From Dehalococcoidales bacterium (GTDB lineage: Bacteria > Chloroflexota > Dehalococcoidia > Dehalococcoidales > ARS1013): a stretch of DNA of 15,924 nt. Shown here piece by piece: positions 1 to 7,402 of the stretch. The stretch is taken from assembly GCA_030641585.1 (NCBI GenBank), contig DAOWHE010000028.1:1-15924 (forward strand), written 5' to 3'. How positions within the stretch are numbered: position 1 is the stretch's first letter; the number at the start of each line of letters is the position of its first letter. A program made the translations under genes and the position numbers. A model generated the notes under the pieces. That model saw nothing but the letters and a program-made list of their open reading frames with translations. It ran no database searches and was not told where the DNA came from.

Positions 1-146
1 CAACAAAAGAAAGGCTCCCGGTACTTACTATCACCTATGATGAACATACAGGGAAGGCAGGAATGATAACTCGCCTGGAAGCCTTCGTCGACATGTTGGA
101 GCGTAAGCGGCGAGCAGGAAATAACCGACAACGAGTAACTGCCTGA
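1..146 (+). CDS. 3' end of a CoA-activase-related protein (partial)
   Basis: Only the last 47 codons (frame starting at base 3) of a gene that begins outside the window are present, ending at TGA 144-146. The fragment carries the motif DEHTGKAG followed by TRLEAFVD and a basic tail. This is the C-terminal signature of proteins linked to 2-hydroxyacyl-CoA dehydratase activases (DUF2229/COG3580-COG3581 type). About 33 of its 47 residues match the C-terminus of the complete gene at 340-2466, so the two are tandem paralogues. Its role is probably the same: an iron-sulfur partner of the ATPase activase encoded at 2477. The N-terminal part and its cysteines cannot be seen, so it is unclear whether it is a single-domain or a fused protein. 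Confidence 0.8.
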   Translation, partial: TKERLPVLTITYDEHTGKAGMITRLEAFVDMLERKRRAGNNRQRVTA

Positions 147-275
147 ACTTAATTAAAGGGGGTCATTTACCAAAGGGGATGGGGTTGGAATAGCCTTAAA
201 GTCAATTGCTATTCAGGTCATATCTACGCTGAACGACCAGTGTCTTTGTTAGGGCCTGGTGGTACTACTAAGTGG

Positions 276-305
276 TTGCAAATCGGCAATATGTTTTGCT
301 ATTAT
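276..305 (+). promoter_or_regulatory. Candidate promoter for the activase-plsX-trxB cluster
   Basis: TTGCAA (276-281) and TATTAT (300-305) are separated by 18 bases, with 4/6 and 5/6 matches to the sigma-70-type consensus. The predicted start near 312 would give a leader of roughly 28 bases before the ATG at 340. The rest of the 147-339 gap shows no gene, hairpin or repeat that I can support. This is a visual motif match in AT-rich DNA and could be chance. Confidence 0.35.
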
Positions 306-339
306 GCTGATATTTTATTATGGGGACGTGGTCTAGAAA

Positions 340-2466
340 ATGATACGGATAGGTATCCCTAAGGCTTTGCTTTATTACCAGTATTATCCCATGTGGAAAA
401 CCTTTTTTGAGCAGTTGGGGGCTGAAGTTGTGGTTTCATCCTCGACTACAAGGGAGATGTTCACTTCAGGCTGCTCCAGACTTATTAGTGAGATTTGCCT
501 CCCGGTAAAAGTTTTCTGCGGGCATGCGCTTTCCCTAGTCAACAAATGCGACTATATCTTCATACCCTCTATTCATAGCGTGGAGCCTAAGGTCTATAAC
601 TGCCCCAAGTTCATCGGTTTACCCGATTTAATTGAAGCAAGTATCCCAGAGTGCCCGCCTCTTCTTGCCCCAGAAATCGATGTCAACAAGGGGAAGCGTG
701 CTCTCTATCAAGCGATTTATAAGCTCGGGCGCCCCTTTACCTGGAACCCGCTAAAAATCAAAGAGGCATCTGAAGCAGCACTACAAGCTCACCAGACATA
801 TCAAGCACAGATGCAGTGCGCCAAGTTGACCTCACCGCAGGCAATAGAAGAGGTACTTTCCAAATCGAGTAAAGAGGCCAAGAACAATGGCTTTGACTCT
901 ACAATCAAAGTTGCCTTAATTGGGCACCCTTATCTTCTGCATGATGAATATATTAATCACAGACTAGCTTTTCAATTGCAAAAGATGGGGGTTAAGACCC
1001 TCTTTCCCGAGATGGTGGAGGACGACGAGCTTTGTGCTTCGCTCCGTGAACTTGTTGACCGCCTTTATTGGACTTGTGAAAGGGAGATCATTGGTGCTGG
1101 AGGCTATTATCTGAGGGACAACGTCGATGCAATAGTCTCGGTAGTTACCTTTGGCTGTGGCCCTGACTCCCTGATGATAGAGTTACTCCAGCGCCAGGCA
1201 CATCAACTAAATAAACCTTTCTTAAACCTTGTCCTTGACGAGCATACAGCCGAGGTGGGTTTACTCACTCGGCTTGAAGCCTTTGTCGACATGACCCGCC
1301 GTGGAAAGAAGAAAAGTTCTAAACCTACTCATACTTACTGCCCTAGGAAAGACGAGGAACAGCATAGGATTGGTACTCTGGGTATTCCCAATTTCGGCAA
1401 CATATCTGCCGCACTTAAGTCGACAGCCGAAATGCTCAATGTTTCCCTGGTCGTACCCCCGATTACCAAGCGCACCCTTTCTCTTGGCACCAAGCACTCA
1501 CCAGAATTTGTGTGCCTTCCTTTTAAAATGATACTAGGTACCTTCATCGAGTCTCTAGAGCAAGGGGCAGATACCCTGCTTATGGTGACCAGCTTTAATG
1601 CTTGCCGAATGGGGTACTATGCCAAGGTGCAGGAGAGAATCCTCAAGGACCTTGGGTATAACTTTCAGATGCCCAAAATTAAGAGTTCGGAAAAGGGTTT
1701 AATCGGAGTGCTCAAAGCGATTAAACGATTTTCCAATGATTCCTCATGGTCTACGGTTATCTCTGCCTATCGCCTGGGCACAACCAAGATAAAGGCTTTA
1801 GATGATGTGGAGCGGGGGGTGCAAAAGGTGCGGGCTGTGGAGCTAGAAAAGGGGGCAGCTAATCGCATCTTTAAACAGGCAATTGAGGCAATCGGCGAAG
1901 CCAAGAAAGTTTCTCATTTGAAAGAAATAGTCAGGGAATACCTTAAAAGATTAAACCAGATACCTCGGGATTTGAAGATGATGCCCCTCAGGGTTGGCAT
2001 CATTGGTGAGCTTTATGTAGTGATGGAACCCTTTACCAACATGAATTTAGAGGTTGAGTTAGGAAAGCTAGGGGTAGAGGTGAGACGTACCAGAAGTACC
2101 TTCTTCTCGGAATGGGCTAAATTCGGTGCCTTGAATGTCCTCAATGAGGAGAAAAAGTATTTGCGAAAGTTCGCAGAGCCGTATCTAAAGCATGATGTTG
2201 GTGGTCATGGCTTAGAATCAGTAGGAGAGAAGGTACGTCGCACTGGGGAGTATGATGGTATGGTCCATTTGGCGCCTTTTACCTGCATGCCCGAAGCCAT
2301 TGCCCAGAACATTATGATGACTACCAAGGAGAATATCCCAGTGCTTACTATCTTGTGTGATGAGCAAATAACCAAGACAGGCCTGCAAACTAGGCTGGAG
2401 GCGTTCGTCGACCTGCTGGAGCGTAAGCGGCGGACAGGAAATAACCGACAAAGAGTAATCAGCTAA
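340..2466 (+). CDS. Fused CoA-activase-associated protein (COG3580-like + COG3581-like halves)
   Basis: 708 aa, a partner of 2-hydroxyacyl-CoA dehydratase-type activases; substrate unknown, presumably cytoplasmic. The N-terminal half (about 1-330) opens with the DUF2229 pattern: IGIPKALLYYQYYPMW, then TSGC and EICLPVK, with Cys45, Cys53, Cys60, Cys70, Cys88 and Cys105, and FGCGPDS near 271. The second half (about 343-708) has GIPNFGNISAALK, SPEFVCLPFK (Cys392), NACRMGYY (Cys422), and Cys649 and Cys673. Both halves end in the same signature, DEH/DEQ...G..TRLEAFVD, at about 300-317 and 674-691, so the protein looks like an ancient duplication fused head to tail. In many genomes these halves are, to my knowledge, separate proteins. 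The cysteines could bind an iron-sulfur cluster (inference). The ATG at 340 has only a weak upstream GGGGACGTGG; an ATG at 319 is out of frame and stops at once. The gene ends ten bases before the activase start codon. Confidence 0.82.
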   Translation: MIRIGIPKALLYYQYYPMWKTFFEQLGAEVVVSSSTTREMFTSGCSRLISEICLPVKVFCGHALSLVNKCDYIFIPSIHSVEPKVYNCPKFIGLPDLIEASIPECPPLLAPEIDVNKGKRALYQAIYKLGRPFTWNPLKIKEASEAALQAHQTYQAQMQCAKLTSPQAIEEVLSKSSKEAKNNGFDSTIKVALIGHPYLLHDEYINHRLAFQLQKMGVKTLFPEMVEDDELCASLRELVDRLYWTCEREIIGAGGYYLRDNVDAIVSVVTFGCGPDSLMIELLQRQAHQLNKPFLNLVLDEHTAEVGLLTRLEAFVDMTRRGKKKSSKPTHTYCPRKDEEQHRIGTLGIPNFGNISAALKSTAEMLNVSLVVPPITKRTLSLGTKHSPEFVCLPFKMILGTFIESLEQGADTLLMVTSFNACRMGYYAKVQERILKDLGYNFQMPKIKSSEKGLIGVLKAIKRFSNDSSWSTVISAYRLGTTKIKALDDVERGVQKVRAVELEKGAANRIFKQAIEAIGEAKKVSHLKEIVREYLKRLNQIPRDLKMMPLRVGIIGELYVVMEPFTNMNLEVELGKLGVEVRRTRSTFFSEWAKFGALNVLNEEKKYLRKFAEPYLKHDVGGHGLESVGEKVRRTGEYDGMVHLAPFTCMPEAIAQNIMMTTKENIPVLTILCDEQITKTGLQTRLEAFVDLLERKRRTGNNRQRVIS

Positions 2467-2470
2467 GGAG
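2467..2470 (+). promoter_or_regulatory. Ribosome binding site that sets the activase start
   Basis: GGAG at 2467-2470 directly abuts the first possible ATG (2471), which is too close for initiation. It lies six bases before the second in-frame ATG at 2477. The second ATG is therefore preferred, giving a protein that begins MEAYLGIDVG, the usual length before the first ATP-binding motif. Confidence 0.7.
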
Positions 2471-2476
2471 ATGTTC

Positions 2477-3451
2477 ATGGAAGCCTATTTAGGCATTGAC
2501 GTTGGTTCAGTAACTACCAAGCTGGCTGTGGTAGACAAAAATGATGAGCTTATTACCGACTGCTACCTGTTGACACAGGGCAAGCCTATTGATATGGTGC
2601 AACAGGGGCTAGTACAAATCAAAGAGCAACTGCCTCAAGGTGTTGACATCTGTGGTGTGGCTACCACCGGGAGTGCTCGCTACCTAGCCGGGGTCATTGT
2701 TGGCGCCGATTTAGTCAAAAATGAGATTACCAGCCATGCCGTGGCCACCCTTCTTCATTTCCCCGAGGTGCAGACCATCATTGAAATCGGGGGGCAGGAC
2801 AGCAAGATTATTATTATCAGGGATGAGATAGTAACCGACTTCGGCATGAATACCATATGTGCCGCCGGTACCGGTAGTTTTCTTGACCACCAGGCACTGC
2901 GCCTCAATATGAATATTGAGGAGTTCAGCCAGCGAGCACTGAATAGCCAGGCACCAGTGCGTATTGCCGGGCGATGCACGGTTTTTGCTGAATCCGATAT
3001 GGTACATAAGCAGCAGATGGGGTATCGAACTGACGATATTCTCTACGGACTGTGCCAAGCATTAGTGCGCAACTACCTTAATAATGTTGGTCTGGGTAAG
3101 GAGATTAAATCGCCAATAGTATTTCAGGGTGGGGTCGCCTTTAACCAAGCTATAGTCAAGGCATTTCAAGAAGAGCTTGAGGTCGAGATTATTGTCCCGC
3201 CCCACCACCAGGTTATGGGGGCAATCGGCGCCGCTGTGCTGGTGCACGAAGAAATGGTAAATAATAACAATGGGAGTAAGTTTAACGGGTTTGGCGTAAG
3301 CGAAGTAAAGTATCATACCTCCTCGTTTGAATGTAAAGCCTGCCCTAACCTATGTGAGATAGCCAAGCTTTCCCTTGATGACCAGGTTCTTGCCCACTGG
3401 GGAGGCCGCTGTGACATCTGGCAAGAAAGTCAGAAAGTCAAGGTAGCATAG
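2477..3451 (+). CDS. BadF/BadG/HgdC-type acyl-CoA dehydratase activase ATPase
   Basis: 324 aa from the preferred ATG. The family uses ATP hydrolysis in an ASKHA-fold homodimer holding one [4Fe-4S] cluster to drive a low-potential electron into a partner enzyme. Visible motifs are YLGIDVGSVTTKLAVVD (about 4-20), ATTGSARYLAG, EIGGQDSK (about 103-110), and the cluster cysteines in NTICAAGTGSFLDHQA (Cys128) and GRCTVFAES (Cys167); these correspond to the bridging cysteines of the glutaryl-CoA family activase. A distal GGVAFN motif follows. The C-terminal extension has FECKACPNLCEI and GGRCDIW (Cys286, Cys289, Cys293, Cys312), a possible second metal site seen in activases that travel with DUF2229 partners. 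The upstream gene ends ten bases earlier and plsX starts directly after the stop (TAGATG), so co-translation is likely. The natural acceptor enzyme is not visible in this window. Confidence 0.9.
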   Translation: MEAYLGIDVGSVTTKLAVVDKNDELITDCYLLTQGKPIDMVQQGLVQIKEQLPQGVDICGVATTGSARYLAGVIVGADLVKNEITSHAVATLLHFPEVQTIIEIGGQDSKIIIIRDEIVTDFGMNTICAAGTGSFLDHQALRLNMNIEEFSQRALNSQAPVRIAGRCTVFAESDMVHKQQMGYRTDDILYGLCQALVRNYLNNVGLGKEIKSPIVFQGGVAFNQAIVKAFQEELEVEIIVPPHHQVMGAIGAAVLVHEEMVNNNNGSKFNGFGVSEVKYHTSSFECKACPNLCEIAKLSLDDQVLAHWGGRCDIWQESQKVKVA

Positions 3452-4444
3452 ATGAGAATAGCCGTTGATGCCGATGGTGGCGAATTTGCCCCACATGAGA
3501 TAATTAAAGGAGCCATCCAAGCCGCTCAGGAGTACAAAGTGGATATTGCTCTGGTCGGCAAAAAAACCCTGCTCCATGTGGTGGCCGGGAAACACCTGAA
3601 AAATTTAAACCTTACCATCATTGGCACCAGCCAGACTATCGGCTTTCACGAACACCCCATGGAAGCGGTGCAGGCTAAGCCACGCTCTTCAATAGTGGTT
3701 GGCATCAACCTAGTAAGAGATGGCAAAGCCGATGCCTTTGTCTCAGCCGGTAATACCGGGGCAGTGTTATGCGCCGCCCTGCTCAGCCTGGGGAAGATAA
3801 AGGGTATTGAGCGACCTGCCCTGGGGAGTATCATAAACCTCATCCCCTCTGCTCCGGCTCTCCTCATTGATGCCGGTGCCAACGCCGATTGCCGACCAAG
3901 CCACCTGGTTCAATTCGCCCAGTTGGGTAACATCTATGCTAAACATGTTCTCAGTATAGAATCACCATGCATTGGGCTACTCAGCAATGGAGAAGAGGAG
4001 ACCAAGGGTAACCGCCTCGTCCAAAAGAGCCACCAGCTTCTCAAGAAATCAAGCCTGGACTTTATTGGCAATATAGAGGGCAACGATATAGCCCAAAGAA
4101 CCGCTGATGTCATCGTTACCGATGGCTTCACCGGCAATATAGTAATCAAAACCGTTGAGGGACTAGGCGACTCCTTTATCAAGCTGCGACACGCCCTTAG
4201 CAGTGCCTATCACCTCCAAGGACGTGCTCTTCTAGCCGATGTTGGTCTGGGCTTTATGGTCAAGGGGATGGACTACAGAGAATACGGTGGCGCCTGTCTT
4301 CTTGGGGTAAAAGGAACTGTCATCGTGTCTCACGGTCGTAGTCAAGCCAAGGCAATCAAAAACGCCATTGGACTTGCCAAACGAACAGCGGAAAGAGGCA
4401 TCTGCCAGCTAATTAGCGATGCAAACCATGAACAAGAAGTATGA
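3452..4444 (+). CDS. plsX: Phosphate acyltransferase PlsX
   Basis: 330 aa, the normal family length. PlsX converts acyl-ACP and phosphate to acyl-phosphate, the acyl donor for PlsY in the first step of phosphatidic acid synthesis; it is a peripheral membrane enzyme. Recognised by the N-terminal MRIAVDADGGEFAPHEIIKG (the common DAMGGD is DADGGE here), SAGNTGA (98-104), GLLSNGEEETKG (175-186), IEGNDI (208-213), TDGFTGN (223-229) and the GVKGTVIVSHGRS tail. The ATG follows the activase stop with no spacing, and the 3' end overlaps the trxB start by 26 bases, so translation is probably coupled along activase-plsX-trxB. plsX is more usually beside fabD/fabG/acpP, so its pairing with an activase is unusual. 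Identification is firm; any functional link to its neighbours is inference. Confidence 0.95.
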   Translation: MRIAVDADGGEFAPHEIIKGAIQAAQEYKVDIALVGKKTLLHVVAGKHLKNLNLTIIGTSQTIGFHEHPMEAVQAKPRSSIVVGINLVRDGKADAFVSAGNTGAVLCAALLSLGKIKGIERPALGSIINLIPSAPALLIDAGANADCRPSHLVQFAQLGNIYAKHVLSIESPCIGLLSNGEEETKGNRLVQKSHQLLKKSSLDFIGNIEGNDIAQRTADVIVTDGFTGNIVIKTVEGLGDSFIKLRHALSSAYHLQGRALLADVGLGFMVKGMDYREYGGACLLGVKGTVIVSHGRSQAKAIKNAIGLAKRTAERGICQLISDANHEQEV

Positions 4445-5345
4445 TATCATTATTATCGGTGGCGGCCCTGCTGGGCTTACCGCCGGGCTCTATACTGCTC
4501 GAGCCAAGCAGAGTAGCCTGCTTATAGATAAGGGGATGGTCGGCGGTATGATTACTAAAGCCGACCAGGTGGACAACTACCCCGGTTTCCCTGACGGTAT
4601 TAGCGGCTTTGAACTGGGTGAGTTAATGCAGCGGCAGGCAACAAAATATAGTCTAAAAATCATTACCGCTGAGGTTACTGCCATTGAACTTGAGCAGGGG
4701 CAAAAGATGGTCAAGACCACCGAAGGCAACTTTATTGCCAAGGCAGTGATTATAGCCAGTGGCTCGGAACGACAAAAACTGGGTGTTCCCGGAGAAAAAG
4801 AGTCTACCGGCAAAGGGGTATCCTATTGTGCTACCTGTGATGCCCCCTTCTTTAGCGGGCAAGCGGTGGCCGTGGTCGGCGGTGGTGATGCCGCTATTGA
4901 TGAAGCCATGCACCTTACTAAGTTTGCCTCCAAGGTTACCGTGCTCCACCGCCGCAACCGGCTCCGCGCCACTCCTGTCCTCCAGGAAAGAGCCTTTGCT
5001 GAACCCAAAATAGAATTCCGATGGAATACCGTAGTTGAGGCGATTGAGGGCAAGGACTTTGTTGAGAGATTGAGACTGCGTCAGGTAATAACCAGCGGAA
5101 AATCCATCCTTGAGGTAGCCGGGGTCTTTATATCTATCGGCTTGAAGCCCGATACAGATTACCTCAAAGGTGTGCTGCCACTGGACGCCACCGGTCATAT
5201 CATCACCAATGAGAAGATGGAGACCGAGATAGCCGGTATATTTGCCGCTGGCGATATACGTGCCGGCTCAATCCGACAGGCTATAGCCGCCGCCGGTGAT
5301 GGCGCTACCGCTGCTTTCTATGCCAAAGAATTTATCGGAGACTAG
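4419..5345 (+). CDS. trxB: Thioredoxin-disulfide reductase TrxB
   Basis: 308 aa flavoprotein, family-typical length. It passes electrons from NADPH through FAD and a redox-active disulfide to thioredoxin in the cytoplasm. Motifs in order: the FAD-binding GGGPAGLTAGLYTARA (about 14-29), the redox pair CATCD (Cys137 and Cys140), the pyridine-nucleotide-binding GGGDAAIDEA (154-163) followed by HRRNRLRA, and the C-terminal FAD motif GIFAAGDIR (273-281). The GGGDAA form differs from the GGGNSA seen in enterobacterial TrxB, but the HRR arginines expected for NADPH are present. The start at ATG 4419 lies inside plsX; an in-frame ATG at 4428 (MNKKYDIII) is equally possible, and neither has a clear Shine-Dalgarno site, which fits coupling to plsX translation. 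It could supply reducing power for the upstream iron-sulfur proteins (inference). Confidence 0.94.
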   Translation: MQTMNKKYDIIIIGGGPAGLTAGLYTARAKQSSLLIDKGMVGGMITKADQVDNYPGFPDGISGFELGELMQRQATKYSLKIITAEVTAIELEQGQKMVKTTEGNFIAKAVIIASGSERQKLGVPGEKESTGKGVSYCATCDAPFFSGQAVAVVGGGDAAIDEAMHLTKFASKVTVLHRRNRLRATPVLQERAFAEPKIEFRWNTVVEAIEGKDFVERLRLRQVITSGKSILEVAGVFISIGLKPDTDYLKGVLPLDATGHIITNEKMETEIAGIFAAGDIRAGSIRQAIAAAGDGATAAFYAKEFIGD

Positions 5346-5348
5346 ATT

Positions 5349-5377
5349 TTTACTTCGCCACCGGTTACGGTTATAAT
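5349..5377 (+). promoter_or_regulatory. Candidate promoter for rplI-dnaB
   Basis: TTTACT (5349-5354) and a perfect TATAAT (5372-5377) are separated by 17 bases, just after the trxB stop. The predicted start near 5384 coincides with the purine-rich AAAGGG (5384-5389) that serves as ribosome binding site for the ATG at 5399. This would make rplI-dnaB a separate unit from the upstream cluster. Motif match only. Confidence 0.5.
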
Positions 5378-5398
5378 CATAATAAAGGGTAGAAATTT

Positions 5399-5854
5399 AT
5401 GAAGGTTGTTTTTCTAGAGGATGTGCCCAAGGTAGCTAAAACCGGTGAAATTAAAGAGGTAGCTGATGGCTACGGTAGAAACTTTCTCATACCTAAAAAG
5501 TTGGCTGTGCTAGCCAGCCCCGGGGTATTCAACCAGCTTGAAGCCCAGCGTCGTGCCCAAGCCAAAAAGCAAACAGGGATGGAGGCTAAGCTGGCCCAGA
5601 TGGCTAAGGAGCTAGACGGTAAGGAGGTTATCCTGAAAGCCAAAGCCGGCGCCAAAGACCGCCTTTATGGCCGGGTCACCAGCGCCGATATTGCCGCTGA
5701 GCTGGAAAGAACAACCGGGGTAGTGGTTGATAAAAGAAAGATAGAGCTGGACGAGCCTATCCGTCAGCTTGGCAGCTACGAAGTCGCCATCAAACTGGGC
5801 AAGGATATAACGCCTAAAATAAAGGTTACGGTAACCGAAGAGGAGACAGGCTAG
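5399..5854 (+). CDS. rplI: 50S ribosomal protein bL9
   Basis: 151 aa, normal length. bL9 binds 23S rRNA domain V near the L1 stalk base and helps limit frame slippage. The N-terminal domain shows the family pattern MKVVFLEDVPKVAKTGEIKEV then GYGRNFLIPKKLA (about 25-37). An alanine- and lysine-rich connecting helix runs from about 45 to 75, followed by the C-terminal RNA-binding domain (about 78-148) with LYGRVTSADIA. AAAGGG at 5384-5389 is a suitable ribosome binding site. The stop is one base before the dnaB start, reproducing the rplI-dnaB pairing seen in many bacteria. Confidence 0.96.
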   Translation: MKVVFLEDVPKVAKTGEIKEVADGYGRNFLIPKKLAVLASPGVFNQLEAQRRAQAKKQTGMEAKLAQMAKELDGKEVILKAKAGAKDRLYGRVTSADIAAELERTTGVVVDKRKIELDEPIRQLGSYEVAIKLGKDITPKIKVTVTEEETG

Positions 5855-5855
5855 C

Positions 5856-7229
5856 TTGAACAGTGGAAAACTGCCGCCGCATGATATTGATGCCGAAGAA
5901 GCAGTAAACGGCTCACTGCTTATAGATGGCAAGGCCATCTATGATACAGCCGTCTTGCTTAAGCCGGAGGATTTCTACAGTGAACAGAACCGGTGGATAT
6001 ACCAAGCCTGCCTGTCGCTTTACCAGCGCAATGAGGCCATAAACCAGATAACAGTAGCCCAGGAGCTGGACCGTCAGGGAAAGCTGGAAAAGTGCGGCGG
6101 TGTCGCCTATCTTTCTCACCTTATTTCAGTAGTCCCTACTTCACTTGATATTGAACACTACGCCCGAATTGTCAATCGCCTGTCAATAATGCGCCAGTTG
6201 ATTTCCGCCGCCGATAAAATTTCCAGGATTGGTTACGAGGCAGACCCAGATGTCGTCTCTGCTCTTTCCAAAGCCGAGGAAACCCTGTTCCAGCTCCGTC
6301 ATGAACGGGGCTCATTAGACTTTATCCACATCAAGAATGTCCTTGACAGGTACTTTGAAGTCCTTCCCTCTCCAGAAGGTAAAGGCTATGAGCAAATCCC
6401 CCACATAGCATCAAGTCTTACCGGGCTGGATGAACTGCTGGGCGGCTTTCAACGCTCTGACCTGATTATCATTGCCGGCCGACCCAGCATGGGCAAGACC
6501 AGCCTGGCGCTTAACCTGGCCAGTAAAGCCGGCGTTGAGCAGCGGGCATGTATTGCCCTGTTCAGCCTGGAGATGTCCCGGGGAGCACTGGTGCAGCGCC
6601 TGCTGTCCAGTGAAACCGGCATACAGTCAAAGCGCATCCGACTCGGTCTTAACACAGAGGAAGAGGAAAAACGGATTATGGATGCCATCGGCATCCTCTC
6701 CGAAGCACCAATCTATATTGATGACTCTCCCCAGTTGCGGGTGTTTGAGATGAGAAGCAAAGCCCGCCGACTCCACTACGAGCGTGGCATTGACCTCATT
6801 ATTATTGATTATCTGCAGCTGATGCAGGGCGACGCAAGAGGTGAAAACCGGGTCCAGGAAATCAGCTACATCACCCGCTCCTTAAAAGCCCTGGCCCGCG
6901 AGCTAAATGTACCGGTAATAGCCGTATCACAGCTCAGCCGGGCGGTGGAGTGGCGCGCCTCACACAGACCCCAACTCTCCGACTTAAGAGAAAGCGGCAG
7001 TATTGAACAGGATGCTGACATCGTCATCTTTATCTACCGCGACGAATTCTACTATCCCACCAAAGAGGACTGGCAAAAAGACCATCCTGAGGAAGAGTAC
7101 CCCAGAGAACTAGCCGATATCATAGTTGCCAAGCACCGCAATGGGCCTACCGGTCAGATAAAGGCGCGTTTCCGACACAGCCTGACCAAGTTCGAAAATC
7201 TTACCAGGGCGGAGCCGAGCCTGTTATGA
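5856..7229 (+). CDS. dnaB: Replicative DNA helicase DnaB
   Basis: 457 aa. Hexameric 5'-3' helicase that unwinds DNA at the replication fork. The N-terminal helical domain (about 8-110) contains PHDIDAEEAVNGSLL, followed by a linker and a RecA-like domain from about 180. That domain holds Walker A GRPSMGKTS (209-217), the FSLEMS segment, Walker B LIIIDYLQLM (about 314-323), SQLSRAVE (358-365), LSDLRESGSIEQDADIV (374-390), and AKHRNGPTG (425-433) near the C-terminus. No intein interrupts it, although dnaB is a frequent intein site. Translation probably begins at TTG 5856, ten bases after AGGAG (5841-5845) and one base after the rplI stop, which fits coupling; there is no good in-frame ATG nearby. 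Its stop overlaps an ATG (ATGA at 7226) that begins the first decoy frame of the downstream repeat. Confidence 0.96.
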   Translation: MNSGKLPPHDIDAEEAVNGSLLIDGKAIYDTAVLLKPEDFYSEQNRWIYQACLSLYQRNEAINQITVAQELDRQGKLEKCGGVAYLSHLISVVPTSLDIEHYARIVNRLSIMRQLISAADKISRIGYEADPDVVSALSKAEETLFQLRHERGSLDFIHIKNVLDRYFEVLPSPEGKGYEQIPHIASSLTGLDELLGGFQRSDLIIIAGRPSMGKTSLALNLASKAGVEQRACIALFSLEMSRGALVQRLLSSETGIQSKRIRLGLNTEEEEKRIMDAIGILSEAPIYIDDSPQLRVFEMRSKARRLHYERGIDLIIIDYLQLMQGDARGENRVQEISYITRSLKALARELNVPVIAVSQLSRAVEWRASHRPQLSDLRESGSIEQDADIVIFIYRDEFYYPTKEDWQKDHPEEEYPRELADIIVAKHRNGPTGQIKARFRHSLTKFENLTRAEPSLL

Positions 7230-7402
7230 AACAACCAGGCTTCACACAAAATTGGCGATAGCCAGGTTTACTGATACTGAATCTACTAAAAGCTAAGTTT
7301 ATTATGAAGCAATTAGACTTCAGTTCATTTCCGAATAGCTAAGTTGAATGATATTAAACTAATGAAGGGCTAAGTCTACATGGAGCAATTTAAAGGTTTC
7401 CC
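7212..7402 (+). repeat. Degenerate ~77-bp tandem repeat of the dnaB-end/dnaD-start junction
   Basis: Three start-like blocks recur at 7226, 7304 and 7380, spaced 78 and 76 bases apart. Each begins ATGAAACAA, ATGAAGCAA or ATGGAGCAA. The sequence before each ATG is also related: GAGCCGAGCCTGTT (7212-7225, inside dnaB), AAGCTAAGTTTATT (7290-7303) and GGGCTAAGTCTAC (7367-7379). Copies one and two align over most of their length at roughly 70%, with most differences being transitions. The third copy is the 5' end of the intact dnaD-like gene. The first two open tiny frames, 7226-7261 (11 aa, MKQPGFTQNWR) and 7304-7342 (12 aa, MKQLDFSSFPNS), which resemble the true start MEQFKGFP. They look like remnants of tandem duplications; a leader-peptide role is possible but unproven. 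Confidence 0.65.

Noticed and set aside
4653..5198. 181-codon open frame on the minus strand within trxB
   Set aside because: It lies entirely antisense to a gene with all TrxB motifs, has no ribosome binding site and no recognisable domain.
7226..7379. CRISPR-like or regulatory direct repeats
   Set aside because: The copies are contiguous, diverged and centred on start codons with no unique spacers, so duplication of a gene start fits better.
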